Shown: piece after piece, positions 51,368-60,376 of the stretch | Numbering within the stretch: position 1 is the stretch's first letter | How the letters are laid out: the number at the start of each line of letters is the position of its first letter | Source of the DNA: Methylotenera sp. | GTDB lineage: Bacteria > Pseudomonadota > Gammaproteobacteria > Burkholderiales > Methylophilaceae | DNA length: 64,000 nucleotides | Direction of reading: 5' to 3' | Assembly: GCA_005777825.1 (NCBI GenBank) | Contig: SXLB01000073.1 | Location: 1-64,000 of the forward strand | The notes under the pieces: model-generated | Database searches by the model: none | What the model saw: only the letters and a program-made list of their open reading frames with translations | What the model was told of the DNA's origin: nothing | Made by a program: the position numbers and the translations under genes

Positions 51368-51444
51368 AGGCGGTTAGCTCAGTTGGTTAGAGCGCTTGGT
51401 CGACATCCAAGAGGTCAGCAGTTCGAGTCTGCTACTGCCTACCA
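51368..51444 (+). tRNA. tRNA-Val (anticodon GAC)
   Basis: A full cloverleaf with encoded CCA: acceptor AGGCGGT/ACTGCCT (one G-U pair), D arm GCTC/GAGC with loop AGTTGGTTA, anticodon stem CTTGG/CCAAG with loop TCGACAT, five-base variable loop, T arm AGCAG/CTGCT with loop TTCGAGT, then A-CCA. The anticodon is GAC (valine). In this folding position 33 is C instead of the near-universal U. The P4-type integrase gene begins 186 bases downstream, marking this tRNA as the island's insertion site. Confidence 0.93.
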
Positions 51445-51455
51445 GTAACATGTTT

Positions 51456-51475
51456 TAAGTAGTCCTAAGTAGTCC
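51456..51475 (+). repeat. Tandem TAAGTAGTCC repeat beside tRNA-Val
   Basis: Two perfect 10-bp copies head to tail, beginning 12 bases after the tRNA 3' end. A candidate site for integrase or excisionase binding. Confidence 0.8.
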
Positions 51476-51476
51476 A

Positions 51477-51503
51477 CAAAACCAGCCTAAGTGCTGGTTT
51501 TTT
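51477..51503 (+). terminator. Intrinsic terminator after tRNA-Val
   Basis: AAAACCAGC and GCTGGTTTT pair around CTAAGT and are followed by further T residues. It would end the tRNA-Val transcript. Confidence 0.8.
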
Positions 51504-51553
51504 AATGACTATTTGTCTTGTATCGTCCAAAGAGTTGCTATCACAGCCTAAAT

Positions 51554-51610
51554 AATTTACAGTATAATTTACGGTATTTTGAAAATACCGTATTTAAAAT
51601 ACCGTAAATT
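51554..51610. repeat. Cluster of 12-bp iterons before the integrase gene
   Basis: Four copies of a 12-bp unit. Direct: AATTTACAGTAT (51554-51565) and AATTTACGGTAT (51566-51577). Inverted: TAAATACGGTAT (reverse of 51585-51596) and AATTTACGGTAT (reverse of 51599-51610). The outermost pair forms a 15-bp perfect palindrome arm. The cluster ends 20 bases before the integrase ATG and probably overlaps its promoter, so it may serve as arm-type site and autoregulatory operator. Confidence 0.8.
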
Positions 51611-51630
51611 GTCGATTGTGAGGTTGCCTA

Positions 51631-52851
51631 ATGGCTTTAACCGATATTGCAGTGAAAAGTAGCAAGCCTAAAGAAAAGGCTTACAAGCTAAGTGATGGCA
51701 ACGGCTTGTATTTATTTGTCAGTCCAGCAGGTGGTAAATTATGGCGATATGACTATGCCTTTAATGGCACACGAAAAACGCTTGCGCTTGGTAAATATCC
51801 TCTTATGACTTTGTTAGAGGCGCGTGAGGCGCACTTGCAGGCGCGTAAAGGCATAGCGGCTGGCAGAGACCCTGGCGATTTGAAAAAGCAAACCAAAGCC
51901 GATAGCGCAATTAATAATGCCAATACTTTTGAAGTGTGGGCTATTCAATGGCTGGCACATTGGCGGGTAGGTAAAAGTCCACGCCATGCCGATATTATTA
52001 GCAAACGATTAACGGCTAATGTACTGCCTGTTTTAGGCGCGATGCCAATACTAGATATTACAGCGGTTGATATTGCTAATGTAATGCGTGGCATAGCAGG
52101 GCGTGGCGCTTTAGATGTTGCTACAAGCGCTTACCAAACCATTAGCCAAATATTCCGCTATGCGATTGCTAACGATGCAACCGCACGGATTGCCCGCAAC
52201 CCTGCAACCGATATTAAGCCTAGTGATATTGTTCAATCGCGCCCTGTGGTAAATCAAGCCCGTGTCGATATTAAAGAGCTACCTGTTTTATTGCGGGCGA
52301 TTGATACCAGCGAAACAAGAGCGGTGACACGCATTGCCATTAAGTTAATGGCTTTAACTTTTGTGCGTACTAGCGAGCTGATAGGCGCAGAATGGCACGA
52401 AATAGACTTAGAAGCTAAACAATGGCGCATTACAGCCGAGCGCATGAAAATGAAAACACCGCATATTGTGCCATTGGCACAGCAAGCGGTTGAATTGCTA
52501 ACAACACTTAAAGACATAACAGGCTGGAGTACGTTTTTATTCCCACACCAGCACGACCCTAAAAAAACCATGAGTAACAATACCATTTTGCAAGCCCTTA
52601 AGCGCATGGGCTATCAAGGCAAAATGACTGGCCACGGCTTTAGGGGTATTGCCAGCACGGGGTTGCATGAGCAAGGTTACGCGCATGAACATATCGAGCT
52701 ACAGCTTGCCCATGCGCCCCGCAATGCAGTAAGTGCGGCTTACAATCATGCGCTATATTTACATCCACGCACGGTGATGATGCAGCAATGGGCGGATTAT
52801 TTAGATGAACTCAAAGCCGGTGCAAAAATAATAGAATTTAAAAAGGCGTAA
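51631..52851 (+). CDS. P4-type tyrosine integrase
   Basis: 406 residues. The N-terminal arm-binding domain (DUF4102 type: MALTDIAVKSSKPKEKAYKLSDGNGLYLFVSPAGGKLWRYDYAFNGTRKTLALGKYPLMTL) is followed by a core-binding domain and the catalytic domain with the arginine in TFVRTSELIGAEW, HGFRGIAS (His-x-x-Arg), and the nucleophile tyrosine in AAYNHALYLHPRTVMMQQWADYL. These integrases insert at tRNA 3' ends. It lies directly beside tRNA-Val and appears intact, so excision may still be possible. Confidence 0.95.
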   Translation: MALTDIAVKSSKPKEKAYKLSDGNGLYLFVSPAGGKLWRYDYAFNGTRKTLALGKYPLMTLLEAREAHLQARKGIAAGRDPGDLKKQTKADSAINNANTFEVWAIQWLAHWRVGKSPRHADIISKRLTANVLPVLGAMPILDITAVDIANVMRGIAGRGALDVATSAYQTISQIFRYAIANDATARIARNPATDIKPSDIVQSRPVVNQARVDIKELPVLLRAIDTSETRAVTRIAIKLMALTFVRTSELIGAEWHEIDLEAKQWRITAERMKMKTPHIVPLAQQAVELLTTLKDITGWSTFLFPHQHDPKKTMSNNTILQALKRMGYQGKMTGHGFRGIASTGLHEQGYAHEHIELQLAHAPRNAVSAAYNHALYLHPRTVMMQQWADYLDELKAGAKIIEFKKA

Positions 52852-52916
52852 GGGTAAAAGCTTGGGCAATTGAACTGAAGCCTTATTTAGTACAAATAAT
52901 GTAGTAAACCTTAAAA

Positions 52917-52946
52917 TTGAAGGCACCGTGTTAATAATGGTAAGAT
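52917..52946 (+). promoter_or_regulatory. Possible promoter of the surface-protein gene
   Basis: TTGAAG (52917-52922) and TAAGAT (52941-52946) are separated by 18 bases, 81 bases before the start codon, in a 175-base AT-rich gap. Confidence 0.35.
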
Positions 52947-53000
52947 AGCAAAAAATTTTTGTAAAAAAACAATAGGCGTGAAAACCCCAAGCAAACTATT

Positions 53001-53020
53001 ACAGCACAGCACAGCACAGC
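53001..53020 (+). repeat. Four ACAGC units before the surface-protein start
   Basis: ACAGC is repeated four times without interruption, ending six bases before the ATG at 53027, so it occupies the place of a Shine-Dalgarno sequence, which is not otherwise visible. Confidence 0.8.
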
Positions 53021-53026
53021 GCGCCT

Positions 53027-56000
53027 ATGCCTAAGTTCAATAAGCCCATCCTTGCCGGCTTATTGGCCTTGCTTCTTTTCTCGCTTCCCTTTGGATTTGC
53101 CCAAAGCGCCGATGAAATCAGCCTGCCCGATTTAGGCGAACCTGCGCTTAACAGTGCCTCCGTGCAACCCAACATCAGTGCCCAAGGCGCAGGTTTTACT
53201 TACCATGACAGCAGCAATGGCAAACGTATCACCCTTACCCCGCAATACACTACCGATAACGGCACGACCATAGGCGGCAGCTTCGCCGGTCCGCTGGCTA
53301 AAAGTATGGCGGTGGGGGTATTGCTGTCTGTTGGTTCGGATAAGAACGAATGGTTACTCAACACTGGCTTTGATTTAAGTAGCAATCAACGCTTTATCTT
53401 CTCGGTGGGGCAGTTACGGCAAAAACAAAACTTTAACTTTAATTCTTCAGACACCCAAAAAACCCAAATCAGACAAAACAATGTTGCTGCCAGTTACCAA
53501 TACTATTTAGCTAAGAACTGGCTTAATGCCGCTGAGGTGGATGCGTATATCAGCAACACCAACAGCGTCAATTTAAGCGATAAAACCTACTTCACCGATA
53601 CCACGTCTTTGTATGAACTGTGGAGTGACCCACGTCGTATTGCTGGGGGCCGTGTCAGTGGCGTGCAAGGTCGCTTGGTATTTACCCCAACGGCCCAATC
53701 CAACCTTAAGCTAGGCTTCGGTGGCGAGCGCCTGGAGTATGACTTATTAAGCGGTAACGACCGTGCCACCCGTGCCACCGGCAGCGCCGAATTCAATCAA
53801 CGCCTGGACCAAGGTTTTAACTTCCGCGCATCCGTCAATGCCGGTGCTGCGCAAAATCGGTATGCCTTAGGCCTAGCTAAAAGCTTTAAAGACGCCCAAC
53901 TGGGTATTGATGTGGCGACCATTCAAGGTCGTAACAACACCTTTAATGACCAACAAGTGATGCTCAGTTACACCCAAAGCTTTGGTAGCAATGCCAGCAC
54001 ACCACTGAACCTAACATCTAACACCGACCAAAACCTCAACCAAACCCCCAACCAAACCCCCAACCCTGTAGACGCAGCAGGCGCACCGATTCATTCGCCC
54101 GCTATGAATACAACAGCGACTGACGACACTGCCACGCCTTGGGCCAGCTCTTTGGTTGACCAAGTGGCGCGCCGCCCCAGTTTCTTGCCTGCCCAAGCAG
54201 TGGCTAAAGTTGATATGACGACCACCCCAACACGGCTCATTGCCATTGATAAGATGGCAGTGCCCGTGGGTAGCAGCATCAACACGGTCACGGGTAATTT
54301 AATTGCACCCACTGGTACTACTGTATCCGTGATTGCGGGCATCACCAAGAATGGTGCTGCCTTTACCAATGGGGGCCAATTTGCCTTATCCGATAGCACC
54401 AATCTTGTCATTAATCCTAAGCTCATTGCGCACCCGGCCGTGGGCATTACGGACACTTACATCGTCACTATGGGCAACAGTTCCGGTGGCGGCACTACCT
54501 TAGCCACCATTACGGTGGTTCATGGCTCAACACACATCATCAGCGTGGTCATGAGCCATCGGCTTGCTCAAACAATCAGCTTCGCTACTTTATCTGCCAA
54601 GGTCATTACCGATGCTACTTTTAATCTAAGCGCTACGGCCAGTTCAGGGTTAGCGGTAAGCTTTACTTCTAACAGTAGCTCGGTTTGTACGCTATCAGGG
54701 AATACCGTGATTTTAGTGGCCATCGGCACTTGCTCCATTACCGCCAGTCAAGCGGGCAATGCGGAGTACAGTGCGGCCGCCAGTGTGACGCAAACCTTTA
54801 GCGTGAATGTTATGCCTACCTTAACTGGTTTTGCTTTAAGTTCATCCAGCGTGATGTTGGGCGCAACCGCCCCTACTATTACCGCACCGACTTCCGCTAG
54901 CAGTGGAGCGATTACCTACACCAGTAGCAATCCTGCTGTCGCAACCATCAGCGGTAGCATTATTACCATCGTGGGGGTGGGCACCACCACGTTTACTGCC
55001 ACCCAAGCGGCTAACGGCAATTATGCCAGCGCTACCGCTACCGCAAGCTTGACGGTAACCGCTGTACCCATTGAAGCGCCCGTAGCTCCGCCGGTTCTTC
55101 CAACGCAACCGACACCCACCTTTAGCCCAGTAGCGGGTCCCATTGCCTTTGGTAGCACGGTGACCATTGCATCAGCCAACGCGGATGCGATTTACTACAC
55201 CACTAATGGTGCAGATCCAACGATTGCATCCACCAACCAAGCCACCACGGCGTTAGTGATTAATGCCGGTGTGACCGTTAAAGCCCTGGCTGTGCGTGCG
55301 GGTTACCCTAACAGTGCTATTGGCACGGCGACCTATACGCAAGCGATGGCCACGGCACCTGCCGTCATCACCTTAGCAGTGGGCGACGCGCAGCCTGTGG
55401 GCGGGGTGACCAATGTGACCATACCAATTGCCGGTGACACGGATAGCACCGGTGCCGTTACCGGTTGGGTGACGACCACGGCTGATAAGATTAAATTTAC
55501 GGTCACTGCGGGTGCAGCAGGCACGTCTACCATCACCATCAACGGCGGGGCTTACACCAGTGGTGCGGCTTACACCATTGGTGCAGTCGGTACACTTACC
55601 ATTGTTGTGACCACGACGGAAGCGGGTAAAACCAATGCGGTGCGTACCTTTAGTGTGGGTGTGACGGGTGATTACATCATACATGGCGGACTCACTTGGG
55701 CGCCTATAAATACAACAGTAGCAAATTGGTCTGCCGCTTCATCAACTTGTAGCAGTTTAAGCAATGCGGTTTTTGCCTCTGGTTGGCGTCAAGCAACTGT
55801 TACGGAACTTTTAGCACTACGTAACGATAGCCTTGTTGTTGGCACGCCAGTTTACCCAGCTGGCTGGGGCGTTCTTAATGGCATCCCAAATGCTGGCTTC
55901 TCGACTGCCGGTGTATGGACGTCTACGGTATCTGCTGCGCCATACGCTAATGGTAATTGGCACGACTATGTTGCTCTGAATCTGGCTGCTGGTGGCACTG

Positions 56001-56053
56001 GCCCCGCTGTAAACAGTATCGCCAATGCCTATACGGCGTGTGTTCACCCATAG
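53027..56053 (+). CDS. Outer-membrane barrel plus Ig-like surface protein
   Basis: 1008 residues. In order: a signal peptide (about 1-27), a region of alternating beta strands ending LSYTQSFG near 320 that looks like an outer-membrane barrel, a Thr/Asn/Pro linker with NQTPNQTPN, an Ig-like domain near 514-595 (QTISF...), a BIG2-like domain near 598-685, a chitobiase C-terminal-like domain near 697-775 (AIYYTTNGADPT), a further beta domain, and a C-terminal module from about 882 (GLTWAPINTTVANWSAASSTCSS...WRQATVTELLAL) resembling DUF1566/Lcl domains. The barrel-first order is that of intimin/ZirU-like inverse autotransporters; I cannot confirm the barrel family. It is probably an adhesin exposed on the cell surface. 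Base composition is closer to the core genome than to its island neighbours, and it looks like cargo. Confidence 0.7.
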   Translation: MPKFNKPILAGLLALLLFSLPFGFAQSADEISLPDLGEPALNSASVQPNISAQGAGFTYHDSSNGKRITLTPQYTTDNGTTIGGSFAGPLAKSMAVGVLLSVGSDKNEWLLNTGFDLSSNQRFIFSVGQLRQKQNFNFNSSDTQKTQIRQNNVAASYQYYLAKNWLNAAEVDAYISNTNSVNLSDKTYFTDTTSLYELWSDPRRIAGGRVSGVQGRLVFTPTAQSNLKLGFGGERLEYDLLSGNDRATRATGSAEFNQRLDQGFNFRASVNAGAAQNRYALGLAKSFKDAQLGIDVATIQGRNNTFNDQQVMLSYTQSFGSNASTPLNLTSNTDQNLNQTPNQTPNPVDAAGAPIHSPAMNTTATDDTATPWASSLVDQVARRPSFLPAQAVAKVDMTTTPTRLIAIDKMAVPVGSSINTVTGNLIAPTGTTVSVIAGITKNGAAFTNGGQFALSDSTNLVINPKLIAHPAVGITDTYIVTMGNSSGGGTTLATITVVHGSTHIISVVMSHRLAQTISFATLSAKVITDATFNLSATASSGLAVSFTSNSSSVCTLSGNTVILVAIGTCSITASQAGNAEYSAAASVTQTFSVNVMPTLTGFALSSSSVMLGATAPTITAPTSASSGAITYTSSNPAVATISGSIITIVGVGTTTFTATQAANGNYASATATASLTVTAVPIEAPVAPPVLPTQPTPTFSPVAGPIAFGSTVTIASANADAIYYTTNGADPTIASTNQATTALVINAGVTVKALAVRAGYPNSAIGTATYTQAMATAPAVITLAVGDAQPVGGVTNVTIPIAGDTDSTGAVTGWVTTTADKIKFTVTAGAAGTSTITINGGAYTSGAAYTIGAVGTLTIVVTTTEAGKTNAVRTFSVGVTGDYIIHGGLTWAPINTTVANWSAASSTCSSLSNAVFASGWRQATVTELLALRNDSLVVGTPVYPAGWGVLNGIPNAGFSTAGVWTSTVSAAPYANGNWHDYVALNLAAGGTGPAVNSIANAYTACVHP

Positions 56054-56404
56054 TTTTAACGTGTGAATAAGGCGCTTGCACGCATGAATAACCTGTATTA
56101 GCAGATGTGTTCTAAGGGGATGCTCTCGTGTTATTACGGTCTATATTTGAATGTTGAGCAAGCATTTGGGATGAGGCAACCATTAATTAGCTAAAGCCCA
56201 GCCAAATCTTGCTGCCCAGCTTTAATTTTCTGCCGCGCTTTCTCAACTTTGATGGCTTTCTGTGTATTTTCAACCTGAGTTTGCATGGATACAATTCTCG
56301 CCTTCTCGGACGTAAGTGATTTTTTTAGCGAGTGATTACTGTGAGTTTGGAAACCATGAAAATTGTAAGAGCATTACCGAGATTAGATATTTAACATACG
56401 GCGA
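56054..56404. other. Gap without an intact gene
   Basis: About 350 bases. The only coding-like signal is the minus-strand frame listed separately. No promoter or terminator was convincing. Confidence 0.4.
56191..56286 (-). pseudogene. Possible remnant of a minus-strand gene
   Basis: The frame MQTQVENTQKAIKVEKARQKIKAGQQDLAGL (31 residues from the ATG) ends with TAG and stays open upstream for roughly another 28 codons (HGFQTHSNHSLKKSLTSEKARIVS). It is lysine/glutamine-rich and coiled-coil-like, as in the C-termini of phage and plasmid proteins. It has no recognised start and no ribosome site, and may be the tail of a deleted gene. Confidence 0.3.
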
Positions 56405-57214
56405 ATGATGGCAATGAGTAAATTGATTAATCTAAAAAAATGGCTAACTATTGAAGATGCCTCAAGGCACTTATCATCAATTTTTGATGAACCTGTAAAA
56501 AATTACGACATTTACCGATTTGCATTAGATGGTCATTTGAAGCTTTCAGTAAATTTGGTAAATCATGCTATTGCAAAAAAATGTAGAGTAGCTTCATTAG
56601 AAAATGTCCCCAAAATAAAAGCATTAGACGGCGATGATCTAATTCCTCTTGGGATGCGACTTGATGATGATAATTATTTAGTAAAAGATAAGGACATCAT
56701 ATCTATCAGTGGTGTAATGGATTTAATGATGTTAGGTAATGAGGCGCTGGACATAGAGCATGAATATCAGCGATTAACTAGCGGGGTAAAGGTTACGCTA
56801 GTGTGTCTAGAAGGTGCATATGTCCAAGACCCTAATAATGGTGGCATTTACGAGCTGCAAGACCATTTCAAAAATGATGTTGAAAGCATGAAGAATAAAA
56901 ATAACTATTATCCCGCTGCTAGTCTCCCCAATGATGCAGCTTTGGTGCTGAGAACAAGGGCTATATCAGAATTTATTGAATCTGTAAGTGATATTAAAAA
57001 ATCAGAAAAACCTCTTATAGAAACTGAGCGCAGCACACTATTAACCATTATTGCAGCGCTCGCCAAAGAGGCCCATATTGATATTGGGAAAACATCAAAA
57101 GCAGGTGAGCTAATCGCCAATATGACACAGCAATTAGGCGCAGCTGTTGGCGCAACCACCATTGAAACACATCTAAAGAAAATCCCTCAATCCCTTAAAA
57201 ACCGCGCTAAATAA
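56405..57214 (+). CDS. Unrecognised island protein
   Basis: 269 residues, no signal peptide or membrane segment. The N-terminal part (LKKWLTIEDASRHLSSIFDEPVKNYDIYRFALDGHLKLSV) looks like a winged-helix or excisionase-like fold. The C-terminal part (ERSTLLTIIAALAKEAHIDIGKTSKAGELIANMTQQLGAAVGATTIETHLKKIPQSL) is a pattern I associate with hypothetical proteins of proteobacterial islands. Three close ATG codons (56405, 56408, 56414) make the exact start uncertain. AT-rich. Possibly a DNA-binding regulator; not assigned. Confidence 0.75.
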   Translation: MMAMSKLINLKKWLTIEDASRHLSSIFDEPVKNYDIYRFALDGHLKLSVNLVNHAIAKKCRVASLENVPKIKALDGDDLIPLGMRLDDDNYLVKDKDIISISGVMDLMMLGNEALDIEHEYQRLTSGVKVTLVCLEGAYVQDPNNGGIYELQDHFKNDVESMKNKNNYYPAASLPNDAALVLRTRAISEFIESVSDIKKSEKPLIETERSTLLTIIAALAKEAHIDIGKTSKAGELIANMTQQLGAAVGATTIETHLKKIPQSLKNRAK

Positions 57215-57330
57215 GGGTTGTTTCGCCTGCTGGCTATTTGCCGCCGCCCACGGGCGCTTAAGAGATGCCATTTTTTATAAACTGCAAAAAAATCAGCATT
57301 TCGCTGGTTTATTTAGGAGTTATAGAGAAT

Positions 57331-57537
57331 ATGACAGACATCAAAATGAATCAAAAAATCCTGCGCCTCAGCGCTGTAAAAGATTGGACGGGCTTATCCC
57401 GCAGCACCATTTACGCGATGATGAAGTCTCACACATTCCCGCAAAACATTCAGATTGGTATGAGGTCGGTCGGCTGGCTGGAAAGCGACATTCAAGCGTG
57501 GATTGATTCCCGTATCACTGCATCTAAAGCAGCATAG
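57331..57537 (+). CDS. AlpA-family transcriptional regulator
   Basis: 68 residues from the ATG at 57331, chosen because of the AGGAG site upstream; the ORF track runs further upstream without support. ILRLSAVKDWTGLSRSTIYAMMKSHTFPQNIQIGMRSVGWLESDIQAWIDSRI is a complete AlpA/MerR-like winged helix-turn-helix. In P4-like elements such proteins control the integrase or act as excisionase. It is followed 10 bases later by the CHC2 gene. Confidence 0.9.
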   Translation: MTDIKMNQKILRLSAVKDWTGLSRSTIYAMMKSHTFPQNIQIGMRSVGWLESDIQAWIDSRITASKAA

Positions 57538-57547
57538 GGAGTTTAAT

Positions 57548-57847
57548 ATGATTAACGCGAAACCCAGATACGCGGGTAAGTTCTCACGCAAAGCCTTGCC
57601 TGACGCAATTCAATATTACGAAACTCAAAACATCAAACTTAAAGGTGGCGGCGCATGGCGTGATGCTATCTGCCCATTTCATAAAGACACCAAGCCTAGC
57701 CTGCGCATCAATGTAGAAAAAGGCGCATATCGCTGTATGGTTTGCGGCGCACATGGTTGTGATGTGCTGGCTTTTCACATGCACAAACACGGGCTTAACT
57801 TTGTGGAAGCGTGCAAGCAGTTAGGCGCATGGGTGGTGCAATCATGA
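57548..57847 (+). CDS. Free-standing CHC2 zinc-finger primase domain
   Basis: 99 residues from the ATG at 57548 with GGGAG ribosome site; the ORF track start at 57503 overlaps alpA and is less likely. AICPFHKDTKPSLRINVEKGAYRCMVCGAHGCDVLAFHM is the zinc ribbon of DnaG-type primases. In most primases it is fused to Toprim; here it is a separate protein whose TGA overlaps the next start (ATGA), so the two products are probably made together and act as one primase-helicase. Confidence 0.9.
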   Translation: MINAKPRYAGKFSRKALPDAIQYYETQNIKLKGGGAWRDAICPFHKDTKPSLRINVEKGAYRCMVCGAHGCDVLAFHMHKHGLNFVEACKQLGAWVVQS

Positions 57848-59593
57848 CAACTAGCGAAAAGTATATTTACGTAGATACCGATAACAAGCCATTATTTACT
57901 AAAGAGCGCTATGTAAAAAAAGACGGCAGTAAAGGCTATGCTTATAGCCATGTAATGGATGGTGAAACAATTAACACCATGCCACAGTTTGCCAGTGGCA
58001 CGCCGCTTTATAATTTACACAGACTAGCCAAATACCCCACTGCCACCGTGTATTTAGTCGAAGGTGAAAAGTGCGTAGATGCGCTCACTAAACTAAAGCT
58101 ACTGGCAACCACCAGCGGCGGCGCACAAAGTGATGATAAAGCAGACTGGCAACCACTAGCAGGGCGTGAAGTCATTGCGTGGGCAGATAATGACGATGCA
58201 GGCATAGGTTATATGCAGCGTGCAACAAAAAAGCTAACTGTGCTTAATGCCACAGTTAAGCATATTGATATTGCGCAGCTTAATCTAGCGGTAAAGGGTG
58301 ATTGTGTGGACTGGTTGCAGCAATTCGACCAGTTTAATGGACGCAATGCTATACCGTATGACATTGAGGCTTTGCCGCTTAAACCTGACGGCATACAAAG
58401 CCCTGCAAGCGATTTAAATGACAGGCTTGATACCAACCAATTGGCTATAAATATCAGTTTACGTTGTGCCGCAGACATTACCCCAGAGCCTATACATTGG
58501 TTATGGGATGGTTGGTTAGCAAAAGGTAAGTTACACATATTTGCTGGCATGGCTGGAACAGGTAAAACAACCATAGCCATAGCACTAGCTTCAACAATCA
58601 CGACTGGCGGTAGATTCCCTGATGGCAGTCAATCGCCTATTGGCAGTGTTTTAATTTGGTCAGGTGAAGACAGCCCAGCAGACACACTTGTACCTAGGTT
58701 AATGGCGGCAGGTGCAGATTTAAGCAAGGTGCATTTTGTTGGCGATATAACCGCCGATTATGAATTGCGAAGTTTTGACCCTGCAACGGACATGCCATCA
58801 TTGATGATTAAGGCAGCATCAATACCTGACCTGTCCTTGTTAATTATTGACCCGATTGTGAATGCCGTTGCTGGTGACAGTCATAAAAATGGTGAAGTAA
58901 GAAGGGCTTTGCAACCCGTTGTTGATTTCGGTGAAAAACTCAATTGTGCTGTATTGGGTATCACGCACTTTAGTAAAGGCGGGCAAGGTAAAGACCCATT
59001 AGAGCGGGTAACGGGTAGCCTTGCCTTCGGTGCGCTGGCACGCATTGTTTTAGCCACCGCCAAAATAGTGGATGGGGATAGTGCCAAGCGTATTGTATGT
59101 CGTGCTAAAAGCAACATTGGGGTTGATACGGGCGGCTCAACAACAAGATGTAGGCAATGGGATATTCTCAAGTTATGCCTTGTGGGGTGATTCGGTTGAT
59201 GGAAGCGCTAGGGAATTATTGGCTGAACCTGATAACCGTGAAACGGGTGAAAACGGCAATAGTGCGCTAGATGAGGCCAAGGACTTTTTGCAAGAATTGT
59301 TAGCCGATGGTGAAATGGCACAAAAAGAAATTGAAGTTGAAGCCAAAGGCGCAGGGTTAGCGATGCGCACTATCCAAAGAGCTAAAAAAGAACTGAACAT
59401 TCATTCAAGTAAAAGCCTATTAGATAAACGCTGGTATTGGAAATTAACCATCAACATCGCCAAAGATGACCAACATTGCCAACATCGCCATATAAATTAT
59501 GTGGCAACCTTGGCGACCTTACATGAAATTAAGCATATTTCACAAGAAAATAGCCTAATCAGCAGTAGCGTTGATGAATCCATGAGGTTTTAA
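57844..59593 (+). pseudogene. Toprim primase / RepA-like helicase, frameshifted
   Basis: Frame 1 (57844-59190) has a Toprim domain (VYLVEGEKCVDAL near residue 68, VIAWADNDDAG near 109) and a RecA-like helicase with Walker A GMAGTGKTT near 233-241 and Walker B LLIIDPIV near 331, then SNIGVDTGG. After GGCGGC at 59131-59136 the natural continuation (QQQDVGNGIFSSYALWGDSVDGSARELLAEP...) is in the next frame, reached if T at 59137 is skipped; that frame runs to 59593. The full product would be about 582 residues. As written, frame 1 ends after a 13-codon nonsense tail. A one-base insertion, a short deletion or a sequencing error would explain it. The catalytic domains are intact, so partial function is possible. 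Confidence 0.8.
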
Positions 59594-59595
59594 CC

Positions 59596-59826
59596 ATGAC
59601 CACACCACAAACAGCAAATGAACTATTGGATGCTATGCGCGGTTGTGGGTTTACCATCAACCTCAGTGGCGATTCGCTAGAGGTAAGGTGGGCGCGATGG
59701 GTTGATGACGAACTGGCAGAGTTAATCAAAACGCATAAAACAGGCTTAATCAAATTATTAGAAAGTGAGGTAAAAAATGACGAGCAAAAAGAAAACACCA
59801 CTAGCAAAACAAGACAAGCAATCTGA
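59596..59826 (+). CDS. Small TubC-docking-like protein
   Basis: 76 residues. ELLDAMRGCGFTINLSGDSLEVRWARWVDDELAELIKTHKTGLIKLLES resembles the TubC N-terminal docking fold found in nonribosomal peptide synthetases and as a stand-alone protein in many islands beside replication genes. No synthetase is present, so a docking role with the helicase is only a guess. The C-terminus overlaps the next gene. Confidence 0.7.
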   Translation: MTTPQTANELLDAMRGCGFTINLSGDSLEVRWARWVDDELAELIKTHKTGLIKLLESEVKNDEQKENTTSKTRQAI

Positions 59827-60376
59827 AAGCGAGAAATATGCAAAAGTGAGTTTGTCAGCTTCATACATGGGTGCGATATTAACGGACAGCTTCACCAGCG
59901 CCATATTACCAAAAGCTGAATTAGCCGATGTAGCTAGTGAGTTAAGTGAAAAAATAAAGACTATTCAAGCGGGTGATATGCAACCGATTGAAGCCATTCT
60001 GATTAGCCAAGCCCAAACACTGCAAACAATGTTTGTGACCTTAGGGCGCATGGCAGCAAGTAAAACGGGCTTGCAACAATATACCGCGTTTATGAATATG
60101 GCACTTAAAGCCCAAAGCCAAAGCCGTGCAACCATTCAAGCATTAACCGAGCTTAAATATCCGAAACGGGCAACCTTTGTAAGACAAGCGAATATTTCAC
60201 ATGGGCATCAACAAGTGAATAACGGGACTAGTACGCAAGCACCCGCGCACGCGAAAGCAATTGAAAATCAACCAAACGAACTATTAGAGGCTAATCATGG
60301 CGGCAAGAAAATGGACAGAAGATCAGCGCAAACAGCAATCACAAAAGATAAGGCAATGGCAACCGTGGCAACATAG
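59777..60376 (+). CDS. Conserved-type island protein, function unknown
   Basis: 199 residues, mostly helical, soluble. A charged N-terminus, a helical core (MQPIEAILISQAQTLQTMFVTLGRMA.. and YTAFMNMALKAQSQSRATIQALTELKYPK) and a C-terminal FVRQANISHGHQQVNNG motif resemble hypothetical proteins that lie downstream of primase genes in proteobacterial islands. It overlaps its neighbours on both sides in other frames. Confidence 0.75.
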   Translation: MTSKKKTPLAKQDKQSESEKYAKVSLSASYMGAILTDSFTSAILPKAELADVASELSEKIKTIQAGDMQPIEAILISQAQTLQTMFVTLGRMAASKTGLQQYTAFMNMALKAQSQSRATIQALTELKYPKRATFVRQANISHGHQQVNNGTSTQAPAHAKAIENQPNELLEANHGGKKMDRRSAQTAITKDKAMATVAT

